Positions 1-6,981 of a DNA stretch of 46,093 bases are shown in pieces; positions within the stretch are counted from its first letter, which is position 1, and each line of letters begins with the position of its first letter. Position numbers and translations under genes: made by a program. The notes beneath the pieces are model-generated. The model saw only the letters and a list, made by a program, of their open reading frames with translations, ran no database searches and was not told the DNA's origin. Source of the stretch: Alphaproteobacteria bacterium (GTDB lineage: Bacteria; Pseudomonadota; Alphaproteobacteria; RS24); the NCBI GenBank assembly GCA_022426245.1, contig JAKMDW010000080.1:1-46093 (forward strand). Reading direction: 5' to 3'.

Positions 1-159
1 CGTTTCGCAAATGGTTCATATGTAGGTCAAATTCTTGAAAGGACGGGAGCAGCTCGATTATGCTTCTACGGGGATACGTGCGATGACATGAAGACATGGG
101 CCACAGATAACGGCTTTGAAATTGAATATGCTGAGTTGGTTGACGGATTTGTTCGTTAA
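1..159 (+). CDS. 3' end of an unknown gene (cargo of an inserted element)
   Basis: An open frame enters from the left edge and stops with TAA at 157-159, giving 52 C-terminal residues ending in ELVDGFVR. No start lies in the window, so length and family are unknown. The fragment has a mixed, soluble-looking composition with no membrane segment, and I do not recognise it. It lies just inside the tRNA-Leu fragment at 291-345, so I infer it is the last gene of an integrated element rather than part of the core chromosome. It could be spurious, because only 52 codons are visible. Confidence 0.4.
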   Translation, partial: RFANGSYVGQILERTGAARLCFYGDTCDDMKTWATDNGFEIEYAELVDGFVR

Positions 160-184
160 TTTTGTTACTGTCAGTACCGATAAT

Positions 185-216
185 CCCTAGTTTAGGGTAG
201 ACCAGATGGTAGACCA
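185..216. repeat. Direct repeats and small hairpin near the element end
   Basis: The nonamer GGTAGACCA occurs at 196-204 and again at 208-216, a 12-nt period. A 5-bp inverted repeat (CCCTA at 185-189, TAGGG at 193-197) partly overlaps the first copy. Closely spaced short direct repeats next to a tRNA attachment core are typical of arm-type sites for tyrosine integrases or excisionases, which is my reading. GGTAGAC also resembles the D-arm of tRNA-Leu, so chance or remnant similarity is possible. Confidence 0.35.
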
Positions 217-247
217 CAGTAGGGAAATCAAAGCCTTTAGAGCCTAT

Positions 248-274
248 TTGACAAATAGCGTTTAAAATTATAAT
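248..274 (+). promoter_or_regulatory. Promoter-like sequence pointing at the tRNA fragment
   Basis: A perfect -35 hexamer TTGACA (248-253) is followed by a perfect -10 TATAAT (269-274), but the spacer is only 15 nt; a 17-nt spacer gives the weaker TAATTT. The -35 is the centre of an inverted repeat, CTATTT-GAC-AAATAG (245-259), which could be an operator. It would transcribe across the tRNA fragment into the opposing small membrane genes. Whether it is used is unknown. Confidence 0.35.
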
Positions 275-290
275 TTAATGTTATCAGTTA

Positions 291-345
291 CTTAGATCGA
301 TGTGGGGTAACACCCGTGGAAGTTCGAGTCTTCTCGGTCGCACCA
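291..345 (+). other. 3' fragment of a tRNA-Leu gene, probable attachment site
   Basis: The sequence folds as the 3' part of a class II tRNA. It shows a possible anticodon loop CTTAGAT (291-297, anticodon would read TAG), a 3' anticodon stem strand (298-302), a variable arm with stem GGGT/ACCC (305-308 and 312-315), a T-arm GGAAG-TTCGAGT-CTTCT (318-334), the 3' acceptor strand CGGTCGC (335-341), discriminator A and encoded CCA (343-345). The matching 5' half (acceptor GCGACCG, D-arm, 5' anticodon stem) is absent upstream. The long variable arm and T-arm match tRNA-Leu. This is the usual scar left when an island or prophage integrates at a tRNA 3' end, with the intact copy at the far end. It is not a functional tRNA gene. 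Confidence 0.8.
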
Positions 346-354
346 TTTTTCTGA

Positions 355-648
355 TTACTTCTTCTTAGCAGGCGCCTTTTTGGCGGCTGGGGCTTTAGGC
401 TCATCGTCGCCGGTCTTCCTTATTATGTGAAGCAGCCCCAATATAATGGCCAGCGCCAAGGCGGCGGCCGGTGTGACGCGGCTGACAAAATCTGCGACAT
501 TATTGGCCACAGAGACCACATAAGGGCCAGCCGTATCACCCAGCAGCAAATAGATTGCCAACAAGGCGAGCACTAAGGCACCGCCCAGTTCGGCAATGCG
601 AAGAAATAATTGTGTTAAAGTGCCAGCATGGGCATTCAATTTATTCAT
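355..648 (-). CDS. Small two-helix membrane protein with Lys/Ala-rich tail
   Basis: This 97-aa protein has two hydrophobic segments (about residues 20-37 and 58-75), then a positively charged C-terminal tail rich in Lys, Ala and Pro (about 79-97). I do not recognise the family. The start has an AAAGG ribosome site about 8 nt upstream. It follows the 72-aa gene at 689-907 by 40 nt on the same strand. The two align over their hydrophobic part (LL-G spacing, VA-N, then L-AIIL-L--R), so they look like paralogues in one operon. The tail could bind nucleic acid or acidic lipid, but that is a guess. Its 3' end lies 9 nt from the tRNA-Leu fragment. Confidence 0.65.
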   Translation of the reverse strand: MNKLNAHAGTLTQLFLRIAELGGALVLALLAIYLLLGDTAGPYVVSVANNVADFVSRVTPAAALALAIILGLLHIIRKTGDDEPKAPAAKKAPAKKK

Positions 649-688
649 CGTTCAGCCTTTCAATCTATTCGCTGCCGGATTTAATCGG

Positions 689-907
689 TTAACCTTGCCT
701 GAACAGCATTAAAATAATGCCAAGGGCAATCAGCCCGGGCAGTCCTGCCGCCCCAAGCGTTGCGACAAGCGACGTAATATTGCCGGCCACATCACCGAGA
801 AAGGCCATGTTTGACGGTCCGACCAGCAAGCTGGCCACGATAGCCAGCGCCAGAAGCGACACGAATACATCGGTTACATTGTTCACTAGTGTTTTGATGT
901 TATCCAT
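689..907 (-). CDS. Small two-helix membrane protein, 72 aa
   Basis: I chose the ATG at 907 because a strong AGGAGG lies about 9 nt upstream. The longer frame to 1003 would add a polar 32-residue leader without such a site. The protein has two hydrophobic segments (about residues 14-29 and 44-68) joined by a Gly/Asn-containing loop, and ends at a short FRQG tail. It resembles the downstream 97-aa product but lacks the Lys/Ala tail. Family and function are unknown. The AT-rich region upstream (1010-1075) probably carries its promoter. It and 355-648 probably form a two-gene operon. Confidence 0.65.
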   Translation of the reverse strand: MDNIKTLVNNVTDVFVSLLALAIVASLLVGPSNMAFLGDVAGNITSLVATLGAAGLPGLIALGIILMLFRQG

Positions 908-1225
908 CGTTTGGGTCCTCCTATTTTTATTTTTCTGCTGACCCAACCAGCAGTTGTTAAAGTTTGGTAGCTTGACGCGCGATTGGCTAGGCATGTTCGG
1001 CATTTTTCAGGAAAAAATATCGAAAATTGAAATTAAATAATCATTAATGTTAATTTTAAGTAATAATATTACGCGACCGAGGCCGCGTTTTCGAATCAAA
1101 GCGATGTTGTGGTGGCCTCAAAAAAGGATTGATGCGTCTGGTGGGGCTGACATAAATTCGGCTGCGTTTCAGGCGAACGGTCTCAGTTCAAGCCGAGTTG
1201 CGGGCAATAAATTCGTTCAAAACAG
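908..1225. other. Intergenic region, AT-rich leader and promoter zone
   Basis: No convincing gene lies in these 318 nt. About 1010-1075 is very AT-rich (long runs of A/T including a TAATAATATTA stretch), as expected for a promoter or bent-DNA region driving the 72-aa gene on the minus strand. Positions 908-1003 would be its leader. Between about 1076 and 1225 I see no terminator or RNA structure. A 60-codon plus-strand frame at 1047-1229 has no ribosome site and no protein-like pattern. Confidence 0.5.
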
Positions 1226-1642
1226 CTAATTGCTTAACTTGCCGCTCATATAAAGGGGCACAACCATGCCTAATGAGAGCAATAGGTTGATGGCGATATT
1301 CAGGGTGAAGCCGGTGCGATGGGAAATATAACCGTCAATGCAGTTCCAAATAATCATCACAACAAAAGCCTGACGGTACATTTTATTGCCGATATTGCTG
1401 GCATGAGCAGCGCGGAAAAAATAGAAAAACGTTACGCCCCAGCCGATGGTAATGGCACCGATAAGGCCAAATGCGAACCGTTCAATATCGTTAAAAACCG
1501 GCACATCGACGGGGTTTATCAGCGTGATGAAAATTCTTGTTCCGGTCTCAAAGCCTGGAATGCTTGAAGCTGCCAAAATGCCACCAAAGGCGATGACGGC
1601 CAGACACCAAATGTCGAGCCAGCTTTTCCAGAAATTACTCAT
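1226..1642 (-). CDS. Four-helix membrane protein of unknown function
   Basis: This 138-aa protein has four predicted membrane segments (about residues 10-29, 52-77, 89-107 and 112-134). The first loop contains a conserved-looking FETGTRIFITLINP stretch, and the third helix has a Trp/Asn/Cys cluster (IIWNCIDGY). I do not recognise a named family. The start is well supported by a GGAGGAG ribosome site just upstream of the ATG at 1642. It is transcribed divergently from the 57-aa gene at 1732-1905, with which it shares an 89-nt promoter region. Confidence 0.75.
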   Translation of the reverse strand: MSNFWKSWLDIWCLAVIAFGGILAASSIPGFETGTRIFITLINPVDVPVFNDIERFAFGLIGAITIGWGVTFFYFFRAAHASNIGNKMYRQAFVVMIIWNCIDGYISHRTGFTLNIAINLLLSLGMVVPLYMSGKLSN

Positions 1643-1678
1643 GGTCTCCTCCCGGCTTTTTTGCCGCAGGTCATTGCG

Positions 1679-1707
1679 TTGACCTGTTTCTTCTTATTTT
1701 GCGTAAT
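1679..1707 (+). promoter_or_regulatory. Candidate sigma-70 promoter for the 57-aa gene
   Basis: TTGACC (1679-1684) and CGTAAT (1702-1707) are separated by exactly 17 nt. Transcription would begin near 1714, leaving a short leader with an AGGGA ribosome site (1719-1723) 8 nt before the ATG at 1732. The -10 matches the consensus at only four positions, so this is a moderate call. Confidence 0.4.
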
Positions 1708-1731
1708 TAGCTTAGACTAGGGAATCGCAGA

Positions 1732-1905
1732 ATGAAACAGTCAGACGATACAAAAGACAAAACCGAAAAACCGCCCCGGCCAGACGACCGGAGCGGTGAG
1801 ATTGTGCAATTCAGAAAACCCAAAGCCAAACCGGCTTTCGATGTTGAATGGTTTTATGACGAAGAAGAATTCTTCGCTGATTGGATGGACGAATTTGACT
1901 GGTAA
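1732..1905 (+). CDS. 57-aa acidic, aromatic-rich small protein
   Basis: ATG at 1732 and TAA at 1903-1905 give 57 residues. The N-terminal half is polar and charged (Lys, Asp, Pro). The middle is basic (FRKPKAKPA), and the end is strikingly acidic and aromatic (EWFYDEEEFFADWMDEFDW). There is no signal peptide or membrane segment. A plausible promoter (1679-1707) and ribosome site support it. Its stop abuts the stop of the convergent MAPEG gene with no spacer. The basic-then-acidic layout suggests a short protein-interaction adaptor; that is inference only. Many annotation length cut-offs would miss it. Confidence 0.6.
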   Translation: MKQSDDTKDKTEKPPRPDDRSGEIVQFRKPKAKPAFDVEWFYDEEEFFADWMDEFDW

Positions 1906-2280
1906 TTATACCAGTGCATAGGCCATCGAACCGAGGCAATAAACCGAACCAAACCAGATGAATGTGCGGATATAAGACACACCGGTCATATATGTGATGA
2001 GATAAGCAATCCGCAGCGCCAGCCAAATTGTAGCCGTTTCAGCGATAGCGGCATTGCTCACAATCCCCAGAACAGCCAAAGGCAAGAACACAATCAGGCT
2101 CTCAATCATGTTGTTGCTGGCGCGCTGGGCACGCCGAACCGGAATGGATCGCTCAATATCATCATCGCGTCCGCCAAGTAAAAACGGCGCGCCAGCCTCG
2201 CCACGCGCAACTGCAATCAAGCTGGGCAGCATGAGTTGTAAAAGATAAAATGCCAATGTGGCCAATAAAACGTCAGTCAT
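1906..2280 (-). CDS. MAPEG family membrane protein
   Basis: This 124-aa protein has four hydrophobic segments. The family signature is visible at about residues 49-70: RAQRASNNMIES followed by LIVFLPLAV, the Arg-Ala-x-Arg-Ala-x-x-Asn-x-x-Glu pattern of MAPEG proteins (membrane-associated proteins in eicosanoid and glutathione metabolism). The family includes membrane glutathione transferases, but bacterial members of this length mostly have no proven substrate. It is convergent with, and directly abuts, the 57-aa gene. No neighbour points to a substrate, though a soluble GST-like gene lies far away at 40500. Confidence 0.85.
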   Translation of the reverse strand: MTDVLLATLAFYLLQLMLPSLIAVARGEAGAPFLLGGRDDDIERSIPVRRAQRASNNMIESLIVFLPLAVLGIVSNAAIAETATIWLALRIAYLITYMTGVSYIRTFIWFGSVYCLGSMAYALV

Positions 2281-2395
2281 AAGTCTCCCCTTTTTGGACG
2301 AATCGAAACGTCCTGATTATCCTATGGTCATTATTTTGCTGCGTCACTCGACATTTTCAGCGATAAAACGCTCAAGGTAGAGAAAGAGGCCGAAT

Positions 2396-3796
2396 GTGAA
2401 CGAAACGGCTAAAGATACGGCCAAAGGTCAGGCGTCTGAAAGCGATATTCAGGCCGTTGAAACCCTGACATCGGAAGCCTATGAGGCCATTAGCGACCTG
2501 GTGCGCGCGCAAGATCGAGCCGCTTTGCTAGCCGATTTGGACGCGCGGCACGAATCCGACATTGCCGAAATCATTACCGTTCTCGCGCCTGATTTGCGCA
2601 CATCATTGTTGCAGCTTGTTGGCAATGCACTGGAGCCTGAAGTTTTTGCCGAGCTTGACGACGCGGTGCGCGACGATGTGCTCGAGGTGGTTGATACCGA
2701 CACGGTGGTCAACACGGTTCAGCAACTTGATAGTGATGATGCTGTTTTCGTTCTGGAGGATATGGACGATGAAGAGCGCCAAGAAGTGCTCGAGCAAATT
2801 CCGCAAACCGACCGTCTGGTGCTTGAGCGCGCGCTGGATTTCTCAGAGGACAGCGCCGGTCGCCTTATGCAATCGGCCTTTATTTCTGTGCCGCCCTTTT
2901 GGTCAGTGGGGCAAACGATAGATTATTTACGCGACACAAAAGACCTGCCCGACGATTTTCTGGAAATTTACATTATCGACCCGACCTATACGCCGATAGG
3001 TGTGGTGCATTTGGCTGAAATGCTGCGGGCACAGCGCGTGCAGACAATGGAAGAATTACAGCACGAGGATTTCTACATTATTCAGGGTGAGACCGACCGC
3101 GAAGAAGTCGCGCTTTTGTTCGAGCGGTATAATTTGGTCACCGCGCCGGTGGTTGATGAAGACCAGAGGCTTATTGGTGTTATTACCGCTGATGATGTGT
3201 TTGAGGTGATTGCCGAAGAAGCCGGTGAGGATATTTTGCGCCTCGGTGGTGTCGGTGATGAGGCCGTGACCGATACGGTGTTGGACACGGCCCGCGGGCG
3301 GGCCTCTTGGTTGTTTCTCAATCTGTTGACCGCGATAGCCGCCTCTTTGGTTATCGGCTTGTTTGATGCATCGATTGAGAAAATGGTGGCATTGGCCGTA
3401 TTGATGCCGATTGTCGCCTCCATGGGCGGCAATGCGGGCACGCAAACCCTCACCATCACGGTGCGCGCTTTGGCGACCCAAGAATTGCTGCCGGTCAATG
3501 CGGCGCGTCTGGTTTATCGTGAATTTGGCGTTGGATTGCTGAACGGCATGGTGTTCGCCATCATCACCGGCATTATTGGCGGTGTTTGGTTTGGCGATAA
3601 CCTGCTTGGCATGGTGCTGGCTGCCGCCATGATTGTTAATCTTGTGGTCGCCGCATTGGCGGGTATTCTTATTCCGATTGGTCTTAACCGTATCAATATT
3701 GACCCGGCTTTGGCATCCAGCGTATTCGTGACCACGGTTACTGATGTTATCGGCTTTTTTGCGTTCCTTGGTTTCGCCACAATATTCCTGCTTTAA
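2396..3796 (+). CDS. mgtE: Magnesium transporter MgtE
   Basis: This 466-aa protein is the usual length for MgtE, the gated Mg2+ channel/transporter of the inner membrane. The layout is complete: an acidic N domain (about 20-150), a tandem CBS pair (about 155-280) that senses cytosolic Mg2+, and five membrane helices (about 300-466). The pore-region signature PIVASMGGNAGTQTLT is present near residues 341-356. The start is GTG at 2396, with a GAGG about 7 nt upstream; an ATG two bases earlier is out of frame and hits a stop at once. The next gene begins about 50 nt downstream on the same strand. I saw no Mg2+ riboswitch-like leader in the 115 nt upstream. Confidence 0.95.
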   Translation: MNETAKDTAKGQASESDIQAVETLTSEAYEAISDLVRAQDRAALLADLDARHESDIAEIITVLAPDLRTSLLQLVGNALEPEVFAELDDAVRDDVLEVVDTDTVVNTVQQLDSDDAVFVLEDMDDEERQEVLEQIPQTDRLVLERALDFSEDSAGRLMQSAFISVPPFWSVGQTIDYLRDTKDLPDDFLEIYIIDPTYTPIGVVHLAEMLRAQRVQTMEELQHEDFYIIQGETDREEVALLFERYNLVTAPVVDEDQRLIGVITADDVFEVIAEEAGEDILRLGGVGDEAVTDTVLDTARGRASWLFLNLLTAIAASLVIGLFDASIEKMVALAVLMPIVASMGGNAGTQTLTITVRALATQELLPVNAARLVYREFGVGLLNGMVFAIITGIIGGVWFGDNLLGMVLAAAMIVNLVVAALAGILIPIGLNRINIDPALASSVFVTTVTDVIGFFAFLGFATIFLL

Positions 3797-3846
3797 TGTG
3801 TTTATTGCGTAACCCTAATTCTGGGTTCTCTGGTATAGAAAGTCTC

Positions 3847-4773
3847 ATGAGTCATTTTCGCCTGATATGCCTATCACTGCTATTGCTCGGTTCGAGCGCT
3901 GCCGCCGAATGGCGCGACGTATCGCGCCTGCCGACAGCTGTGCCGCATGCGGTGGCCGCTGAAATGGACGGTAAGCTTTATGTGATGAGTGGCAAAGTGG
4001 GTCAGGGACTGCGCAGTTTTTTTGAGCAATATGATTTGAAAAATGATGGCTGGCGCCCGCTTACGCCATTGCCGACAAATATCTCGCAATATGCCATAGC
4101 TGCCGGCACGGGCCGGGTATTTGTTACCGGCGGGCGCGATAATACAACGGCGCGGCTGGCGTCTGGCCTATGGATGTATGCGCCCGACACCGCCGTCTGG
4201 CTGGAACTGGGCGCGCTGCCATCGCCGCGGGCTGACCATATAAGCTATTTTGACGGTCAACGACTATTCGTCTTTGGCGGCATTGGGCGCGATGCAGCGA
4301 CGGTGCAAAGCTTCAACATAACGGCCGGTAAATGGTCGAATTGGAAGAACCCGATGCCGGTGCCTGTTTCGGCGGCGGCTTTTGCCAAGCGGGGCGATGA
4401 GCTGGTTTTTGCCGGTGGCATTGACGGGCGGGGTCGTCCGGTCAATACGGTGCAGGCGTTTAATATCAAAACCGGTAAATGGCGCACACTCCCCAAGCTG
4501 CCATTGGCGGTCAGTGGCGGTGCGCTGGCCGTGATTGATGGGGCGTTGCATTTTGCCGGTGGTTTCAGTCCGGCCAAAAGCCAAGTGCTAAAGAGCCATA
4601 ATAAACTGGTCGGGGAACGCTGGCAGCGTCAGGGCGAATTGCCCGGCGGTGGCCGACACCGCATGGCCTATTACGGCAATGATGATTTATTTGTGTTGAT
4701 TGGTGGGGCGATTGGTGGCGGATTTTATGCCTTGTTCACAGCTTCCGACCGGGTCAGCGTTTTCACCCCCTAG
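3847..4773 (+). CDS. Secreted kelch-repeat protein
   Basis: I place the start at 3847, where a clear signal peptide begins (MSHFRLICLSLLLLGSSAAA, cut before EW). The 308-aa product is then built of about six kelch blades: repeated hydrophobic-Gly-Gly motifs (VTGGRDN, VFGGIGR, FAGGIDGRG, FAGGFS, LIGGAIGG), each followed by a Tyr/Phe strand and a Trp about 15 residues on. Kelch propellers in the periplasm include the sialic acid mutarotase NanM, but no sialic acid genes are nearby. I therefore call only the fold and location. The upstream in-frame ATG at 3796 gives a leader that does not look like a signal peptide. Confidence 0.85.
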   Translation: MSHFRLICLSLLLLGSSAAAEWRDVSRLPTAVPHAVAAEMDGKLYVMSGKVGQGLRSFFEQYDLKNDGWRPLTPLPTNISQYAIAAGTGRVFVTGGRDNTTARLASGLWMYAPDTAVWLELGALPSPRADHISYFDGQRLFVFGGIGRDAATVQSFNITAGKWSNWKNPMPVPVSAAAFAKRGDELVFAGGIDGRGRPVNTVQAFNIKTGKWRTLPKLPLAVSGGALAVIDGALHFAGGFSPAKSQVLKSHNKLVGERWQRQGELPGGGRHRMAYYGNDDLFVLIGGAIGGGFYALFTASDRVSVFTP

Positions 4774-4815
4774 TCAAAGCTGGATTTTGCCGCGGCGCGC
4801 CCTAATCTAAGGCGC

Positions 4816-5235
4816 ATGACCATTCATCTTGTAAAACTATGCGTCGGCGCCGATGATATTTCCGACCTTGTGAACTGGCAAAGCCAATTACAGACGCGGT
4901 ATAAGCGTGTGTTTCACACCACGCGCATGGTGCCGAAACGCCAAGCCGATCTGCTTGAAGGCGGCTCACTTTATTGGGTGATAAAACGGCAAATTAGGGT
5001 GCGCCAACAAATTACCGATATTGAAGAGTTTGTTGACGGGCAAGGCATTCGCCGTTGCCATTTACACCTCAACCCTGAATTGGTGCATACGCGCCTGCAA
5101 GCGCGGCGTCCGTTTCAGGGCTGGCGATATCTGACACCGCAAGATGCGCCGATTGATGCGCCAAGCAATATCGAAGTTGATGATGACATGCCGGAAGACA
5201 TGCGCAGCGAATTGACTGAAATGGGTCTTCTTTAG
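4816..5235 (+). CDS. DUF1489 family protein
   Basis: This 139-aa soluble protein matches the DUF1489 family in length and pattern. It opens MTIHLVKLCVGADDI, has RMVPKR and GGSLYWVIKR in the first half and ends near GWRYL with an acidic tail. The family is widespread in alphaproteobacteria with no assigned reaction that I know. The GSLYWVIK and CHLHLNP strands suggest an alpha/beta fold of the RNA-processing or DNA-binding type, but that is not established. It ends 2 nt before the stop of panC on the opposite strand. Confidence 0.85.
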   Translation: MTIHLVKLCVGADDISDLVNWQSQLQTRYKRVFHTTRMVPKRQADLLEGGSLYWVIKRQIRVRQQITDIEEFVDGQGIRRCHLHLNPELVHTRLQARRPFQGWRYLTPQDAPIDAPSNIEVDDDMPEDMRSELTEMGLL

Positions 5236-5237
5236 AG

Positions 5238-6074
5238 CTAGATAGCCGCCATATTGTCGAGCAGCCGCACATCGCCAAGCCGCGCCACAATGAGGGCGCG
5301 CCGCGCGCGTGTGCTGTCGTCAGGCACGGCCAGCGTGTCGGCATCACGAATGGTGGCATAATCAACAGCCGTAAATCCGGCGGACAGTAATGCTGCGTGG
5401 GCTTCGGCTTCAGCCATTTCGCGCGGTGCCGTGCTTTGTGCCAGTGTTTTCAATATGCCGTTCAATTTGGCGGCAATCGGGCGTTCGGCATCTGTCAGAT
5501 AAACATTGCGCGAGGACATGGCCAAGCCGTCCGCCTCGCGGATAATCGGCCCTCCCAAAATCTCGACGGGCAGGTCGAGGTCGCGCACCATGCGGCGGAT
5601 GACGCGTAATTGCTGGTAGTCCTTCTCGCCAAAAATCGCGATATCGGCTTGAGTTTGGCTCAGTAGCTTGTTGACGATAAGCGCCACACCGGCGAAGAAA
5701 TGCGGTCGGGTTTCGCTCTCCAAGCCGTTCGCAGGCCCGTCCAATCTTAGCGCTGTGGTGAAGCCGTTCGGATACATTTCAGCGACGCCCGGGGCGAATA
5801 CGCAATTTGCTTTACTGTTTTCAAGTTTCGCCAGATCCGCCGCCTCATTGCGTGGATATGTGTCGAGGTCTTCATGCGCCGCAAATTGTGTGGGGTTGAC
5901 GAAAATTGAAGTGATGATGCGGTCGCAATGCGGGGCAATCTCGCCAATCAACGATAAATGCCCATCATGCAATGCACCCATTGTCGGCACCAGGCCGACG
6001 CGCAGGCCATCGGCTTTCCATGCAGCGACTTGCGCGCGCATATCGGCAATCGTGCGGTAAACCGGAAGGGTCAT
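5238..6074 (-). CDS. panC: Pantoate--beta-alanine ligase
   Basis: PanC joins pantoate to beta-alanine using ATP, the last step of pantothenate synthesis. The 278-aa length is normal. The HIGH-type ATP motif is present as MGALHDGHLSL (His36, His39). Also present are SIFVNPTQF, the FGEKDYQQL loop, and MSSRNVYL near residue 193, corresponding to the KMSKS-like region. It overlaps the SDR gene upstream by 1 nt (TAATG), so the two are co-transcribed and probably coupled. No panB lies beside it. Confidence 0.96.
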   Translation of the reverse strand: MTLPVYRTIADMRAQVAAWKADGLRVGLVPTMGALHDGHLSLIGEIAPHCDRIITSIFVNPTQFAAHEDLDTYPRNEAADLAKLENSKANCVFAPGVAEMYPNGFTTALRLDGPANGLESETRPHFFAGVALIVNKLLSQTQADIAIFGEKDYQQLRVIRRMVRDLDLPVEILGGPIIREADGLAMSSRNVYLTDAERPIAAKLNGILKTLAQSTAPREMAEAEAHAALLSAGFTAVDYATIRDADTLAVPDDSTRARRALIVARLGDVRLLDNMAAI

Positions 6075-6892
6075 TATGGGGTCTCGCTGCCGCCCTTGCT
6101 GTCATCAACTACATAGCTGGCAGAAATGCCGCCATCGGCGCGATACACGCCGCCGGTTTGCCATCCGGCTTCTTCGGATAATAAAAAACATACCAGCGCG
6201 GCAATTTCGTCAGGTCGCCCGAGGCGACCCATCGGAATATGTTGACGGCGCGCCTGCCATTTTTCATCGCTGTCAAAATAATGCGCCGTGCGTTCGGTCA
6301 GCACCGGCCCCGGGGCAACGCAATTGGCGCGAATATTGTCGCGGGCATGAGCCATTGCGATTTCGCGGGTCATCGCCTCCAGCGCACCCTTGCTGGTGGT
6401 ATAGGCGATTTGCGGCACGGCAGAGGCGCTATGTGCGACCACTGATGACATGGTGACCAAACTGCCGCTTTGTTGCTTGATAAGATGCGGCAGGGCGGCC
6501 TTATAAACCAGAAATGCGCCGGTTAAATTCGTATCAAGCGTTGCCTGCCAGGTCGCCAGCGGTGTGTCGGTGGGCATGCCGTCATCATCACCCAGCATTG
6601 CCGCATTATTAACAACGCCATCCAAGCCACCCATTTGTTCAATGGCTTTGGCGACCATCGAAGTTACGGCGGTTTCATCGGTCAGATCGCCCGACAAGGC
6701 AATGACATTAGCCTTATCGGAGGCATTATCCGAGGCCTTACCGGATAGGGCAGCTTTGGCGGCCTCTGCCAAGTCTTGCGTTTTTTCGCACAAAGCCAGC
6801 TCCGCGCCCTCGGCATAAGCTTTGGCCGCAATCGCGCGTCCTAGCCCACCATTGGCGCCGGTCAGCAGTATTTTTGTCCCCGATAAACGCAT
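6074..6892 (-). CDS. Short-chain dehydrogenase/reductase
   Basis: This is a classical SDR of 272 aa. It has the NAD(P) loop TGANGGLG (11-18), the NNAA motif (95-98), catalytic Ser150 in TMSS, and YTTSK with Tyr164 and Lys168. The C-terminal PMGRLGRPDEIA and a DGG-containing end are typical of the FabG-like branch. Residues about 49-62 contain a short low-complexity insert (ALSGKASDNASDKA). The substrate is unknown. It is first gene of the operon with panC and is divergent from mipZ. Pairing with panC might hint at a ketopantoate-type reduction, but nothing in the sequence proves that. Confidence 0.85.
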   Translation of the reverse strand: MRLSGTKILLTGANGGLGRAIAAKAYAEGAELALCEKTQDLAEAAKAALSGKASDNASDKANVIALSGDLTDETAVTSMVAKAIEQMGGLDGVVNNAAMLGDDDGMPTDTPLATWQATLDTNLTGAFLVYKAALPHLIKQQSGSLVTMSSVVAHSASAVPQIAYTTSKGALEAMTREIAMAHARDNIRANCVAPGPVLTERTAHYFDSDEKWQARRQHIPMGRLGRPDEIAALVCFLLSEEAGWQTGGVYRADGGISASYVVDDSKGGSETP

Positions 6893-6947
6893 TTCTAATT
6901 CCTTTGAGCGACAAACACGGATTGCAGCTCTTCTTAGGAATCGGGTT

Positions 6948-6953
6948 TATAAT
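6948..6953 (+). promoter_or_regulatory. -10 element upstream of mipZ
   Basis: A perfect TATAAT lies 28 nt before the proposed TTG start of mipZ. The best -35 candidate (TTGCAG at 6922-6927) is 20 nt away, which is too long, so the promoter may need an activator or a different -35. The region 6893-6981 must also hold the divergent SDR-panC promoter. Confidence 0.4.
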
Positions 6954-6981
6954 CAAATCACACAAAAATGAAGGAAAAATT

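Noticed and set aside
291-345. A functional tRNA gene
   Set aside because: The 5' acceptor strand, D-arm and 5' anticodon strand are missing upstream, so only a 3' fragment exists.
1047-1229. 60-codon plus-strand frame in the intergenic region
   Set aside because: No ribosome site, starts in an AT-rich tract, and composition is not protein-like.
2281-2395. Mg2+ riboswitch upstream of mgtE
   Set aside because: Only a 5-bp hairpin (2296-2313) is present; no M-box-like conserved blocks or terminator seen, and MgtE is already gated by Mg2+ through its own domains.
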